Assembly: GCA_964493995.1 (NCBI GenBank)
Contig: CAZBQD010000006.1
Coordinates: forward strand, 1 to 64,000
Source: GCA-002282575 sp964493995
GTDB taxonomy: Bacteria > Pseudomonadota > Gammaproteobacteria > Thiomicrospirales > Thiomicrospiraceae
Reading direction: 5' to 3'
DNA length: 64,000 nucleotides
Each line of letters starts with the position of its first letter. Positions within the stretch are counted from its first letter, which is position 1. Below the pieces are notes generated by a model that was not told the DNA's origin, did no database searches, and was given only the letters and a program-made list of their open reading frames with translations. Positions 25,365 to 33,871 of the stretch are shown here, piece by piece. The position numbers and the translations under genes were made by a program.

Positions 25365-27617
25365 ATGACACTAGCGAAACCGGCCACGACTGATCGAGAG
25401 TCTTCGGAGCTTTCTTACCAAGCGCAATTATTGGCCATGCAGGCCGAACTGAACGCCATGCGCGAGGATCGTTGTGAACTGCTGAAAATTCAAGATGAGT
25501 ATGAACTGACCTTGGAAGAATTGCGTGTGCATCAGGAAGAGCTGCGCACGCAAAATGAAGCTTTGTTTTTGGCTCAGACGGAAGTGGAACAACTAAGTGA
25601 ACGCTACAAGGAATTATTCGAGCAGGCGCCAGTAGGCTATGTGGTGCTCGATGAGCAGGCTCAGTTGGTGCAAGCCAATGCGCAAGCTTGCTTGCTGTTG
25701 GGCATGGATAGTAAAAAAATGAAGCAACATGGTTTAAGCCATGCTTTCCAAGCTAACGATCGGAAACGCTTTCGCGACGCCTTGCACAGTCGGTTGCAAC
25801 AACCGCACCAAATCATGACGGTGGAATTGCGCACCCGCCTGTTAGAGCCAGTCCATTATCTGTTGGTGGATATGGTGTTTGACGGGGAATACCACAAGCT
25901 AACCATTACCAACATCAGTGAACAGGTTAGATTACAACAACACTTTGCCCTGACCACGCGTATTTTAGAAGAAATGCACGAAGGGGTGATGTTAACCGAT
26001 GCGCAGCATCGTATCAGCTTTACCAATCGCGCTTTTAGCGAAGTGACAGGCTATACCGCCGATGAAGTGAAAGGCAAAAGTCCGTCCATTTTGTCATCGG
26101 GTAAGCACGACCAACATTTTTATGCCGCCATGTGGGCGCGTATTAATCAGGCGGGTCTGTGGCGTGGCGAGATTTGGAATAAACGTAAAAATGGCGAAAT
26201 TTATGTGGAATGGTTAACCATATCGCGCATGGTTGATGAAAACAATGGCGAAACCTATTTCCTGGCGGTCTTCTCAGACATCAGTGATCGTAAGTATTCC
26301 GAATTAAAGCTATTGCAAATGGCGCAATACGATTCCTTAACCAATTTGCCCAACCGCATATTATTGCGAGACCGCATTCAGCTGGCCATTTCGTTTGCTA
26401 AGCGCGAGCATAGCCAAGCGGTGGTGTTGTTTCTCGATTTAGACAAGTTCAAAAAAGTGAATGATATTTACGGTCATCAAGAAGGTGACTGGGTGCTAAA
26501 AACCATTAGTGAGCGTATGTCTTCTTGCTTGCGTGGCATCGACACCCTAGCTCGACTGGGTGGCGATGAGTTTGCGGCGGTGTTGGTGCCGCCGATTAGT
26601 GAGCTGGAAGCGACCGTGGTTGCTGAGCGTTTAATTGAACAATGCGAGCGCCCATTAGCATCTGAACACAACACTTACCATATTGGCGCCAGTGTTGGTA
26701 TGGCCATTTATCCTGGTGACGGCAATGATGTGGACACGCTATTGCGCAATGCAGACATTGCGATGTATCAGGTTAAGCATCATGGTCGTGGTTTTGTTAC
26801 ACGCTATGCACATGATCAGAGTACGGTGCTTGAACATCGAAATCGCATGGAATCCCTCATTCGCTGTGCTTTAGATGAAGATAGCGTGTTCTTACTTTAC
26901 CAGCCGCAGGTTTACGCTTTAGATGGTCGTTTGGCTGGTTTTGAGGCTTTGGTTCGTATTCCCGATGAGCAGGGAAATGCTGTTTCACCCGCTGCTTTTA
27001 TTCCGGTGGCAGAAGAAACAGGGCTCATTAAGCAGCTAACACATCGCATTATCGACATGGCTTTTCAACAACAACAGTCTTGGTGTAGCCTCCCAAGCAT
27101 TGATCTGGTTAAGGTGTCGGTTAACTTGTCAGTGCATCAGATACGCGATCCTCATTTTGCCGATTCTTTTTTAGCAAAGTTGGAGCACAGTCAACTTCCC
27201 ACCAAATGTATCGGGGTTGAAGTGACAGAAAGTGAAGCTATCGAGCACTATAACGAGGCCATTCAGTTGTTAACACGCTTGCGCTCTGCTGGTATTACCG
27301 TTGCTATTGATGACTTTGGTTCTGGCTTTTCTTCACTCACTCACCTGAAAAATTTGCCAATCGACGTGTTGAAAGTGGATAAGGCTTTCATTGACGATGT
27401 GCCCGGTGACAGTAGTGGCGAGAGTTTGGTGCAGTCGGTGCTAGAGTTGGCTAAGTCGCTGCAATTAACGGTGATTGCAGAAGGTGTGGAGAAGATTGAC
27501 CAGTTGAATTGGCTCAGAGGTCAGCGTTGTGACATTATTCAGGGCTATATTTATTCGCCTCCTATAAGCGCAGAGCAAGCAACCGATTGGTTGAAAAAGC
27601 GCTATGCTTCACGTTAG
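25365..27617 (+). CDS. PAS-PAS-GGDEF-EAL cyclic-di-GMP enzyme
   Basis: A 750-aa soluble protein. An N-terminal coiled coil (about 15-75) and two PAS domains (about 80-185 and 200-310) precede GGDEF (ARLGGDEFAAVL) and EAL (GFEALVRIPD). An I-site RGID sits five residues before GGDEF. The phosphodiesterase residues are present: VEVTESEAI, AIDDFGSGFSS, LKVDKAF and VIAEGVE. Both activities could therefore be functional. It begins 11 bp after the CheB-CheR gene and probably belongs to the same operon, linking the chemosensory cluster with c-di-GMP turnover. Confidence 0.95.
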   Translation: MTLAKPATTDRESSELSYQAQLLAMQAELNAMREDRCELLKIQDEYELTLEELRVHQEELRTQNEALFLAQTEVEQLSERYKELFEQAPVGYVVLDEQAQLVQANAQACLLLGMDSKKMKQHGLSHAFQANDRKRFRDALHSRLQQPHQIMTVELRTRLLEPVHYLLVDMVFDGEYHKLTITNISEQVRLQQHFALTTRILEEMHEGVMLTDAQHRISFTNRAFSEVTGYTADEVKGKSPSILSSGKHDQHFYAAMWARINQAGLWRGEIWNKRKNGEIYVEWLTISRMVDENNGETYFLAVFSDISDRKYSELKLLQMAQYDSLTNLPNRILLRDRIQLAISFAKREHSQAVVLFLDLDKFKKVNDIYGHQEGDWVLKTISERMSSCLRGIDTLARLGGDEFAAVLVPPISELEATVVAERLIEQCERPLASEHNTYHIGASVGMAIYPGDGNDVDTLLRNADIAMYQVKHHGRGFVTRYAHDQSTVLEHRNRMESLIRCALDEDSVFLLYQPQVYALDGRLAGFEALVRIPDEQGNAVSPAAFIPVAEETGLIKQLTHRIIDMAFQQQQSWCSLPSIDLVKVSVNLSVHQIRDPHFADSFLAKLEHSQLPTKCIGVEVTESEAIEHYNEAIQLLTRLRSAGITVAIDDFGSGFSSLTHLKNLPIDVLKVDKAFIDDVPGDSSGESLVQSVLELAKSLQLTVIAEGVEKIDQLNWLRGQRCDIIQGYIYSPPISAEQATDWLKKRYASR

Positions 27618-27632
27618 TGTGAGTAAACGCTG

Positions 27633-28190
27633 ATGAGTGTTGCTGAATCGATTCAACAGCTTCCTTTGTGGTATGAGTTAGATGCCAATAATTGCGTTGT
27701 TGCGGTTTCAGAATACTGGGATGTGCATGCCATGATTTACCAAACGCCCAGTTTGTTGGCTAAAAATATCATCGGTAAAGCACTCGATAGTCAAATTAGT
27801 GGTGATGTAACACAAATGTTTACCGATACCATGATCACGTCGGCAAGAGTGCAAGGCAAATCCTTGACGCGTCGCTATCGTTGCGATTCCCCCACGCATA
27901 AGCGTGAAATGGAAATGGTGTTAACGCCTTTGGCGAATGGAAATATGCGCATTTCGCATCAGTTACTGACTGAAACCGCATGGCAACACAGCCGCACCAT
28001 GCTGACACAAGCCAAACCTAGAAAAACTCGACTCAAACGTTGCAGTATGTGTAATCGTTTGCTCGACGGCAAGGAATGGGTGAATCAAGATGACTATTTA
28101 GCGCTTCACCCTGAGTGGGGGCAAACTGAGTTGTCGGTTTATTATGGTATTTGCCCCGATTGCAACGCCGGCATCCAGCCGCTGTCATGA
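27633..28190 (+). CDS. PAS-like protein with C-terminal zinc ribbon
   Basis: A 185-aa protein. Residues about 10-110 look like a PAS fold (LPLWYELDANNCVVAVSEYW). The C-terminal 50 residues carry two CxxC pairs (RCSMCNRLL and GICPDCNAG) around a Trp-rich segment, typical of a zinc ribbon. It lies 15 bp downstream of the GGDEF-EAL gene, as the last gene of the rightward signalling cluster, and converges with the photolyase gene only 4 bp away. A sensory or adaptor role is inferred; no enzyme motif is seen. Confidence 0.8.
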   Translation: MSVAESIQQLPLWYELDANNCVVAVSEYWDVHAMIYQTPSLLAKNIIGKALDSQISGDVTQMFTDTMITSARVQGKSLTRRYRCDSPTHKREMEMVLTPLANGNMRISHQLLTETAWQHSRTMLTQAKPRKTRLKRCSMCNRLLDGKEWVNQDDYLALHPEWGQTELSVYYGICPDCNAGIQPLS

Positions 28191-28194
28191 GCGC

Positions 28195-29742
28195 TTAAAA
28201 CCCCAAACTCAACTGGTTATCGGCAGGTGAGCTGCGACGGCTACGTGGCTTGCGTGCTGTCTGTTGGCGGCTGCCGTGTTTATTCAGCAGTTGACGCGTG
28301 ATGGCGCGGTTATCATCGTTTTTGCGTAGCCCATAAATACGAATTTTCGCTTCACGAGCTGCTTGGCTGTGTTCGACAATCGGCATGGGGTAATCAATAC
28401 CCATCCGCACACCATAGCGTTGCTGTAAGTTCGGGGTTAATTGCCATGGGGTGTGCAGGTAGTCGTTTGGCACTTGTGCCAGTTGGGGTAGCCATGTACG
28501 AATAAAAACGCCTTCTGGGTCTTGGTCTTGCGATTGTTTCACCGGATTGTAAACACGCAGCGTGTTCATGCCGGTTGTGCCGGCTTGCATTTGCACTTGT
28601 GGGTAGTGAATGCCGGGTTCGTAGTCGGTAAATTGTCGCGCCAAAAATGCAGCCACCGCTTGCCAAGGCAGCCAGAGTAAATTGCAGGCAAAAGATACCA
28701 GCATGGCGCGCATTCTAAAATTAATCCAACCCGTTGCGTGCAAACGTTTAAGGCAGGCATCGACAAAGGGATAACCGGTTTCGCCTTGGCAAAAAGCGGC
28801 AAAATGCTCGGCGTTGAAGGGTCTTTCTAGGGTGTCTAATGCGGGATGCAAATTCTGTGTTTGCATATTCGGCTGAGTCTCTAGCTTTTGCATAAAATGG
28901 CAATGCCAGTGCAGGCGAGACTCGAACGAGCGTAAGGATTTGAGCCAAGCCGATTTGTCGGGATGCAAAGCGCTTTCAGCCTTCCACTGCTGCTGAGCAT
29001 CTCTTAACGCATGCACAATCTGTCGCATGGATAAGGTGCCGTAAGCCAAATGCGGCGATAAGCGTGAGCAATGTTTGGGCGCGGTGTTGGGGCTAGACAA
29101 GGCATAACGATAAGGCAGACCGCGATGGTCTAAAAAAGTGTCTAATAGCTTGCTGGCGCGTGCAGTGCCCCCCTTTTGCCGTAAGGGTTTGTCTTCGCCT
29201 GGTAAAATCAGTTTTGGCTGAGTCGCGGTTAGTGCTTCCGGCAGGCCAACCCCGTGAACGTGATTGGGTGCGGGCATGAGCGAGGCGGCAAAAAAGGCTT
29301 CCCAATGATCTGCCCAGCCATTGCGGTCGGTTAGGCGACGTACTACGCCATCTTGTCGCCACTCGTGCCAAGGCACTCGGTTTGTCAAACACCAAGCCAT
29401 AACGCGTCTGTCTCGTGCATAGGTCCAGAGGTTGCCGGTTTCTTCATGACTGTATAGTGCGGCAATGCCGAGCTGTTGATGCAGTTGATCGAGCAGGGAA
29501 ATCATATCGCCTTGCGCTTGTTGCAGTTCACAGCCCAGCTGACGCAGTTGGTGTGCTAGGTCGGCTAAACATTCGTTAATAAAGGCAGCCTGTTGGGCAT
29601 CGCTATCGGCCAGTTGCCAAAAATCCGTTTCCCACACATACAAGGGCAGCACGCTTCCCACTTGACTGGCTTGCCTTAAAGGAGGATGGTCGTTGACGCG
29701 TAAATCGCGCTTAAACCAAACCAAGTGAATACCGTTATGCAT
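28195..29742 (-). CDS. Deoxyribodipyrimidine photolyase/cryptochrome-family protein
   Basis: A 515-aa flavoprotein of the classical photolyase fold. The N-terminal Rossmann domain (IHLVWFKRDLRVNDHPPL) would hold an antenna cofactor. The C-terminal FAD-binding helical domain includes GYPFVDACLKRLHATGWINF and MRAMLVSFACNLLWL. The usual reaction is light-driven repair of cyclobutane pyrimidine dimers, but without structural comparison I cannot tell repair from cryptochrome signalling. ATG at 29742 is preferred over TTG at 29751. It lies 10 bp after the next photolyase-like gene, in the same leftward operon. The C-terminus is basic (RKPRSRRSS). Confidence 0.92.
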   Translation of the reverse strand: MHNGIHLVWFKRDLRVNDHPPLRQASQVGSVLPLYVWETDFWQLADSDAQQAAFINECLADLAHQLRQLGCELQQAQGDMISLLDQLHQQLGIAALYSHEETGNLWTYARDRRVMAWCLTNRVPWHEWRQDGVVRRLTDRNGWADHWEAFFAASLMPAPNHVHGVGLPEALTATQPKLILPGEDKPLRQKGGTARASKLLDTFLDHRGLPYRYALSSPNTAPKHCSRLSPHLAYGTLSMRQIVHALRDAQQQWKAESALHPDKSAWLKSLRSFESRLHWHCHFMQKLETQPNMQTQNLHPALDTLERPFNAEHFAAFCQGETGYPFVDACLKRLHATGWINFRMRAMLVSFACNLLWLPWQAVAAFLARQFTDYEPGIHYPQVQMQAGTTGMNTLRVYNPVKQSQDQDPEGVFIRTWLPQLAQVPNDYLHTPWQLTPNLQQRYGVRMGIDYPMPIVEHSQAAREAKIRIYGLRKNDDNRAITRQLLNKHGSRQQTARKPRSRRSSPADNQLSLGF

Positions 29743-29752
29743 GGGTTTCAAC

Positions 29753-31276
29753 CTAGCTCAAATGGCGTTCAGCTTCACGAATAAGGTGTTGCTTGTCGCC
29801 CTCGCTCAACTTTTTCACATGACTGACCATGAGGCTGGTGCGCGGATTGTGGCTGAGCTCGTCGAAATGCAGAATGAGAAAGCGCCAATAGAGTTGCGTA
29901 ATGGGGCAAGCGTTAGCGCCGCTTTTTTCTTTCGGTTTGAAGCGGCAGTGTTGGCAGTAGTTCGACATTTTATCGATGTAAGCGCCACTGGCCAAATAAG
30001 GTTTGCTGGTGAATTCACCACCGTTCGCATAAAGCGCCATACTCATGACATTGGGTCTTTGTACCCAGTCGGTGGCATCAATATAAACAGCATGAAACCA
30101 ATCCGACACAGCTTGCGGTTGCAGTTCAGCTAGGGTGGCGTAGAGTCCTATCACCATGAGGCGTTGAATGTGGTGCGCATAGCCGGTGGTGAGAGTTTGA
30201 CCGATAACTTGCGATAAGCAGGTCATGTTGGTTTTGCCTGTCCAAAACCAGTCGGGCAGCGGGCGCTGATGCGCAAAGTGATTGGCTTGCATCAACGCCT
30301 TGGCACGATGCCAGTAAATGCCGCGCATAAATTCCCGCCAACCGAGTATTTGCCGCACAAACCCTTCAACACTATTGAGCGGCGCTTTTCCCAGCGCATA
30401 AGCCTGTAAGGCGGCATCGATGACTTCTTGTGGGTGCAGTAGTTGGCAATTCAGCGGAGCAGACAGCAAGGAGTGATAGAGGAAGGGTTCGTCCGTCCAC
30501 ATGGCATCTTGTAGTTGACCAAAGTCGGTCAGACGGTGAGTGATGAAATCGGTTAGCGCCGTTAAGGCTTGCTCGTGTGTCACCGCATAGTTAAAAGCGT
30601 CACAGCTTCCGGGGTGGGTGGCAAAGCGTTCATTCACCAGATTTATCACCGCTTGGGTGATGGCATCGGGGGCAAAGGTTTGCGCGGGTGTGATCCAGCC
30701 TAAGCCTTGCTTGGGAATGGATTGGCGGTTATCGGTATCGTAATTCCATTGTCCGCCTTCGGGTTCAGTTCCTTGCATCAACACACCGGTGCGCTGGCGC
30801 ATCCATCGGTAAAAAAACTCCATGCGCAGTTGCTTTTTGCCGTGCATCCAAGTGCAAAAGTCGGCGGGTGAGCACAAAAAGTGCGCATCTTCAGTCCAAA
30901 TCAAACTAACGCCCTGTTGCTGGCAGAGAGTGGTAATGGCATGATGCAAACGCAGATCACCCACGTGTTGGCAAACCACCTGCGTGGCGGCGTGTTGTCT
31001 GATGGCAGCGCCCAAGGCATCGACCAAGCGTGTGTGACTGTGTTGCTCTAATGCCCAATAATCCAGAGCCAGTTCGCCGTAATGTTCGCGCAACCTTTGG
31101 GCAAAATGGCGCATGGCACTGAGAAAATAAACGATGCGTGCCTTATGACTCCAGACATGGGTCGATTCTTCGACGGCTTCAATCATCACTAGCTTGTCGT
31201 GCTGAGCATCGAAATGCGACAGGGCTGGGTTATTAAGACATAACTGATCGCCCAAAATGAGAATGAGCTGGCTCAT
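29753..31276 (-). CDS. Iron-sulfur bacterial cryptochrome/(6-4) photolyase (PhrB/CryB type)
   Basis: A 507-aa photolyase-related protein (DPRP family). It starts with the family-typical LILILGDQL. The C-terminal region has Cys in MTCLSQVIG and the set CQHC plus Cys 13 residues later (GANACPITQ). This spacing matches the four ligands of the [4Fe-4S] cluster known in Agrobacterium PhrB, which repairs (6-4) photoproducts. The start overlaps the DUF2256 stop by 4 bp. Paired with a classical photolyase gene downstream, it would cover the second main UV lesion; the exact lesion specificity is inferred. Confidence 0.92.
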   Translation of the reverse strand: MSQLILILGDQLCLNNPALSHFDAQHDKLVMIEAVEESTHVWSHKARIVYFLSAMRHFAQRLREHYGELALDYWALEQHSHTRLVDALGAAIRQHAATQVVCQHVGDLRLHHAITTLCQQQGVSLIWTEDAHFLCSPADFCTWMHGKKQLRMEFFYRWMRQRTGVLMQGTEPEGGQWNYDTDNRQSIPKQGLGWITPAQTFAPDAITQAVINLVNERFATHPGSCDAFNYAVTHEQALTALTDFITHRLTDFGQLQDAMWTDEPFLYHSLLSAPLNCQLLHPQEVIDAALQAYALGKAPLNSVEGFVRQILGWREFMRGIYWHRAKALMQANHFAHQRPLPDWFWTGKTNMTCLSQVIGQTLTTGYAHHIQRLMVIGLYATLAELQPQAVSDWFHAVYIDATDWVQRPNVMSMALYANGGEFTSKPYLASGAYIDKMSNYCQHCRFKPKEKSGANACPITQLYWRFLILHFDELSHNPRTSLMVSHVKKLSEGDKQHLIREAERHLS

Positions 31277-31440
31277 GCTGACTGTGTCTTAGATTTCTGC
31301 GCGCGACAACGATCCGAGCAGTATTTGACTTCCGCCCAACAGTTTTCCCATTTTTTGCGCCAACTGAAGGGGCGAGCACAGACAAGGCAGATTTTACTGT
31401 CGAGCGTGCTTTTATTGCCTTTGAAATTGGTTTTAGCCAT
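31273..31440 (-). CDS. DUF2256 Cys-rich small protein
   Basis: A 55-aa protein with CLVC, an ENCW Cys, and CSDRC, arranged as in DUF2256, a small zinc-finger-like family usually found beside photolyase/cryptochrome genes. The Met at 31440 is chosen as start because the family begins at MAKTNFKGNK; an upstream in-frame start at 31473 would add an atypical extension. It overlaps the iron-sulfur photolyase gene by 4 bp. The consistent pairing suggests a helper role for photolyase, for example in cofactor or metal handling, but the biochemical function is unknown. Confidence 0.88.
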   Translation of the reverse strand: MAKTNFKGNKSTLDSKICLVCARPFSWRKKWENCWAEVKYCSDRCRAQKSKTQSA

Positions 31441-31534
31441 GATGCATGACAGTCTCTTAGTTAAGACCACCATTACATCACACTTTAATGGGTTTTTGAA
31501 TTAGACAAGTGTTAGACGAGACTTGAATCGCTGG

Positions 31535-31942
31535 TCATGATGCTAGCAAAGCTTGAAGTTGAGTCTGCAAAGCCACTTGCTCGTAAGCTGTCCATTCATC
31601 GGTGGGTGAAAAGCCCCACACAGGTTTAGGCCAGGCATCATCGTCTTTGCGACGCCCAACCACATGCCAGTGCAATTGTGACACCACATTGCCCAAGGCG
31701 CCGACATTAATTTTATCGAGGGCAAAACACTGATTCAACGCCTGAGCGCAGCGGCTACTTTCGCTCATCAGTTGGGCTTGTTGTTCAGCGCTCAGTTGAT
31801 GAACTTCGGTTAGATTGTTGATGCGTGGCACTAAAATAAGCCAGGGAAAGTTGCGCACATTTTCTAAGCGAACTTGGCATAGGGGTAAGTCGGTAATGAA
31901 TAGACTGTCTTGCGCTAGGCGAGCATCGAGTTGAAAAGACAT
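31535..31942 (-). CDS. HIT-domain nucleotide-binding protein
   Basis: A 135-aa protein of the histidine-triad superfamily. The motif region reads NVVSQLHWHVVGR: the two catalytic-side His residues are present, while the first position of the triad is Gln, as in a common proteobacterial subgroup. The segment PWLILVPR near residue 25-32 is also typical. HIT proteins hydrolyse nucleotide phosphoramidates or similar bonds; the substrate is not known. Met at 31942 starts the conserved region; an upstream frame to 32038 looks non-homologous. It is upstream of the photolyase block but separated by about 95 bp. Confidence 0.88.
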   Translation of the reverse strand: MSFQLDARLAQDSLFITDLPLCQVRLENVRNFPWLILVPRINNLTEVHQLSAEQQAQLMSESSRCAQALNQCFALDKINVGALGNVVSQLHWHVVGRRKDDDAWPKPVWGFSPTDEWTAYEQVALQTQLQALLAS

Positions 31943-32079
31943 GGGGCATCTCTTAAATGGTGTTATAAATCGGGGCTGGGCTTCTGGTTTGCTGAGCATA
32001 GCTGGTTTGTGTCTCATTTGGCAACGGCTTAAGCCCAAGAAATATGCTAATATGCCCGCATAGATAATAGGAGTAGGCG

Positions 32080-32316
32080 ATGCCCACCTTCAGACAAATT
32101 TGTTTTTATACAGCGGTAGTGGCTCTGGTGTCGGGGTTGACCATTGGCTTGCTCGATATTTGGGATATTATCGATGTCGAGAACCTGACGCTTAAGATTT
32201 TCTTATCATCCACCTTATTGCTGGTAACGGCGTTATTGGGTTTGTTGGTCGATCGCCTGTTTGGACCTCGTGAAGTAGAGCCTCATAAGGCCTTGCCCCC
32301 TCAGGAGTCTGCGTGA
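32080..32316 (+). CDS. 78-aa two-span membrane protein
   Basis: A small protein with two hydrophobic segments (about residues 8-25 and 38-62, the latter IFLSSTLLLVTALLGLLVD) and a polar, Pro-rich C-terminus. GGAG lies 7 bases before the ATG. The 3' end overlaps the cobS start by 4 bp, so the two are co-translated. No family is recognised. Association with cobS could mean a role in the membrane-bound last steps of cobalamin assembly, but this rests only on position. Confidence 0.75.
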   Translation: MPTFRQICFYTAVVALVSGLTIGLLDIWDIIDVENLTLKIFLSSTLLLVTALLGLLVDRLFGPREVEPHKALPPQESA

Positions 32317-33053
32317 GCTTGCCGACGGGTTTTATTCTCGCTATGACCTTTCTAACGCGCTTACCCATGCCGAAAGTGGTTAATTTTCAGCCGAGCGATA
32401 TGGCGAAAGCGGTAGTCTGGTTTCCTTTGGCGGGAGTGGTGGTGGGCGCACTGGTAGCGGCGGCTTGGATGCTTGGAAATCTGATTCATCCGCTGTTGGC
32501 GGGGTTGTTTGGATTGCTATTGTGGGTATGGGTGACGGGGGCGTTGCATCTGGATGGTTTGTCCGACCTAACCGATGCCTTAGGTGCCGCTCATGCTAAT
32601 GAAGAGCGCTTCTTCAGCGTGTTGTCTGACCCGCATGTCGGTAGTTTTGGTGTCGTTGCCTTAGTGTTGCAACTGCTAATGAAGTGGGTGTTACTCACCT
32701 TGTTTGCCTACGCCGATCTGTCCGCATGGTGGTTGATTGTCGTGCCGGCTTGGGCAAGACTGGGCGCGGCTTGGTGGTCGTTGAGTTTGCCCAGCATTAA
32801 ACCCGGTTTAGGTGAAACCTTTGCCTGGCAAGGTAAGCCCAGTCAGCTAGGCTGGGGATTGGGTGTATTAACGCTAGTCAGCTTAATGTTATCGCCTATG
32901 TTGTTGTGTGCCTTAGTGCCTGTGTTGCTATGGCGGGTTTGGTTACAGTGGCGATTGGGTGGACAAACGGGCGATGCGCTGGGTGCGGGTATTGAGTTAA
33001 CTGAAAGTACGACGCTACTGTTATTGGTAGTAATGATTCAGAGTTTGGTGTAG
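32313..33053 (+). CDS. cobS: Adenosylcobinamide-GDP ribazoletransferase CobS
   Basis: A 246-aa inner-membrane protein. It joins adenosylcobinamide-GDP and alpha-ribazole, the final assembly step of vitamin B12. The conserved metal-binding stretch HLDGLSDLTDALGA lies near residue 80, preceded by the N-terminal FLTRLPMPK typical of the family. About five to six hydrophobic spans follow. The GTG start overlaps the upstream gene and has GGAG at 6 bases. No other cobalamin genes are in the window and no cobalamin riboswitch is seen upstream, so it is presumably used for salvage or with distant partners. Confidence 0.95.
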   Translation: MSLPTGFILAMTFLTRLPMPKVVNFQPSDMAKAVVWFPLAGVVVGALVAAAWMLGNLIHPLLAGLFGLLLWVWVTGALHLDGLSDLTDALGAAHANEERFFSVLSDPHVGSFGVVALVLQLLMKWVLLTLFAYADLSAWWLIVVPAWARLGAAWWSLSLPSIKPGLGETFAWQGKPSQLGWGLGVLTLVSLMLSPMLLCALVPVLLWRVWLQWRLGGQTGDALGAGIELTESTTLLLLVVMIQSLV

Positions 33054-33064
33054 GAAAAAGCAAT

Positions 33065-33871
33065 ATGATGACTTATCAAACCATTGATCCTGTCGCCCTC
33101 GATTTGGGGCTGGTGCAGGTGCGCTGGTACGGAATGATGTATTTAATCGGTTTCTTAAGTGCTTGGTATTATGGCACGGTGCGAACCCGTGATGACTGGC
33201 GCCATTGGAATAAAGACCAGGTGAGCGATTTACTCTTCTATTGCGCCATGGGTGTGATTTTAGGGGGGCGCATTGGCTATATTTTCTTTTACGACTTTGC
33301 ACACTATCTCAATCAGCCTTTAGATATGCTGAAAATATGGCAAGGCGGTATGTCTTTTCATGGTGGCTTGTTGGGTGTGATTACCGCGGTTTGGTTTTAT
33401 GGTCGTAAAATCAACAAGTCACTGTTAGAAATTACCGATTTCATTGCTCCCTTTGTGCCGATTGGGCTGTTTTTTGGCCGTATTGGCAATTACATTAACA
33501 GTGAGTTGTGGGGTAAGGTGGCGCCAGAAGATAGTCCTTGGGCGATGCTGGTTTACGATCATAACGTGCAAGCCTTGGTGCCTAAATATCCGACGCAGTT
33601 ATTAGAAGCGCTGTTAGAAGGATTGGTGTTAGGCGTCATTCTTTGGTGGTACTCACGCCAACAGCGTGGTGTGGGCGCGGTATCGGGACTCTTCTTATTA
33701 GGCTATGGTTCCTTCCGTTTCTTGGTCGAGTTTTGGCGTATGCCCGACGCTCAGTTAGGCTATCTCGCTTGGGATTGGCTCACTATGGGTCAAATTCTGT
33801 GTTTGCCGATGATTGCAGGCGGACTCTTCTTAATCTTTTTCTGGAGCAAGCGTCATGCAACAGTATCATGA
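33065..33871 (+). CDS. lgt: Prolipoprotein diacylglyceryl transferase Lgt
   Basis: A 268-aa inner-membrane enzyme with about seven spans. It moves diacylglycerol from phosphatidylglycerol to the lipobox Cys of prelipoproteins, the first step of lipoprotein maturation. Conserved motifs are visible: HGGLLG (catalytic His), GRIGNYINSELWG and the C-terminal FWRMPDAQLG region. AGGAAAA lies about 8 bases before the ATG. The 3' end overlaps thyA by 17 bp, the arrangement also found in E. coli. Confidence 0.97.
   Translation: MMTYQTIDPVALDLGLVQVRWYGMMYLIGFLSAWYYGTVRTRDDWRHWNKDQVSDLLFYCAMGVILGGRIGYIFFYDFAHYLNQPLDMLKIWQGGMSFHGGLLGVITAVWFYGRKINKSLLEITDFIAPFVPIGLFFGRIGNYINSELWGKVAPEDSPWAMLVYDHNVQALVPKYPTQLLEALLEGLVLGVILWWYSRQQRGVGAVSGLFLLGYGSFRFLVEFWRMPDAQLGYLAWDWLTMGQILCLPMIAGGLFLIFFWSKRHATVS

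Noticed and set aside
32000..32080. Cobalamin riboswitch upstream of the cobS pair
   Set aside because: Only about 137 bp separate the divergent genes and no B12-box-like sequence was seen.
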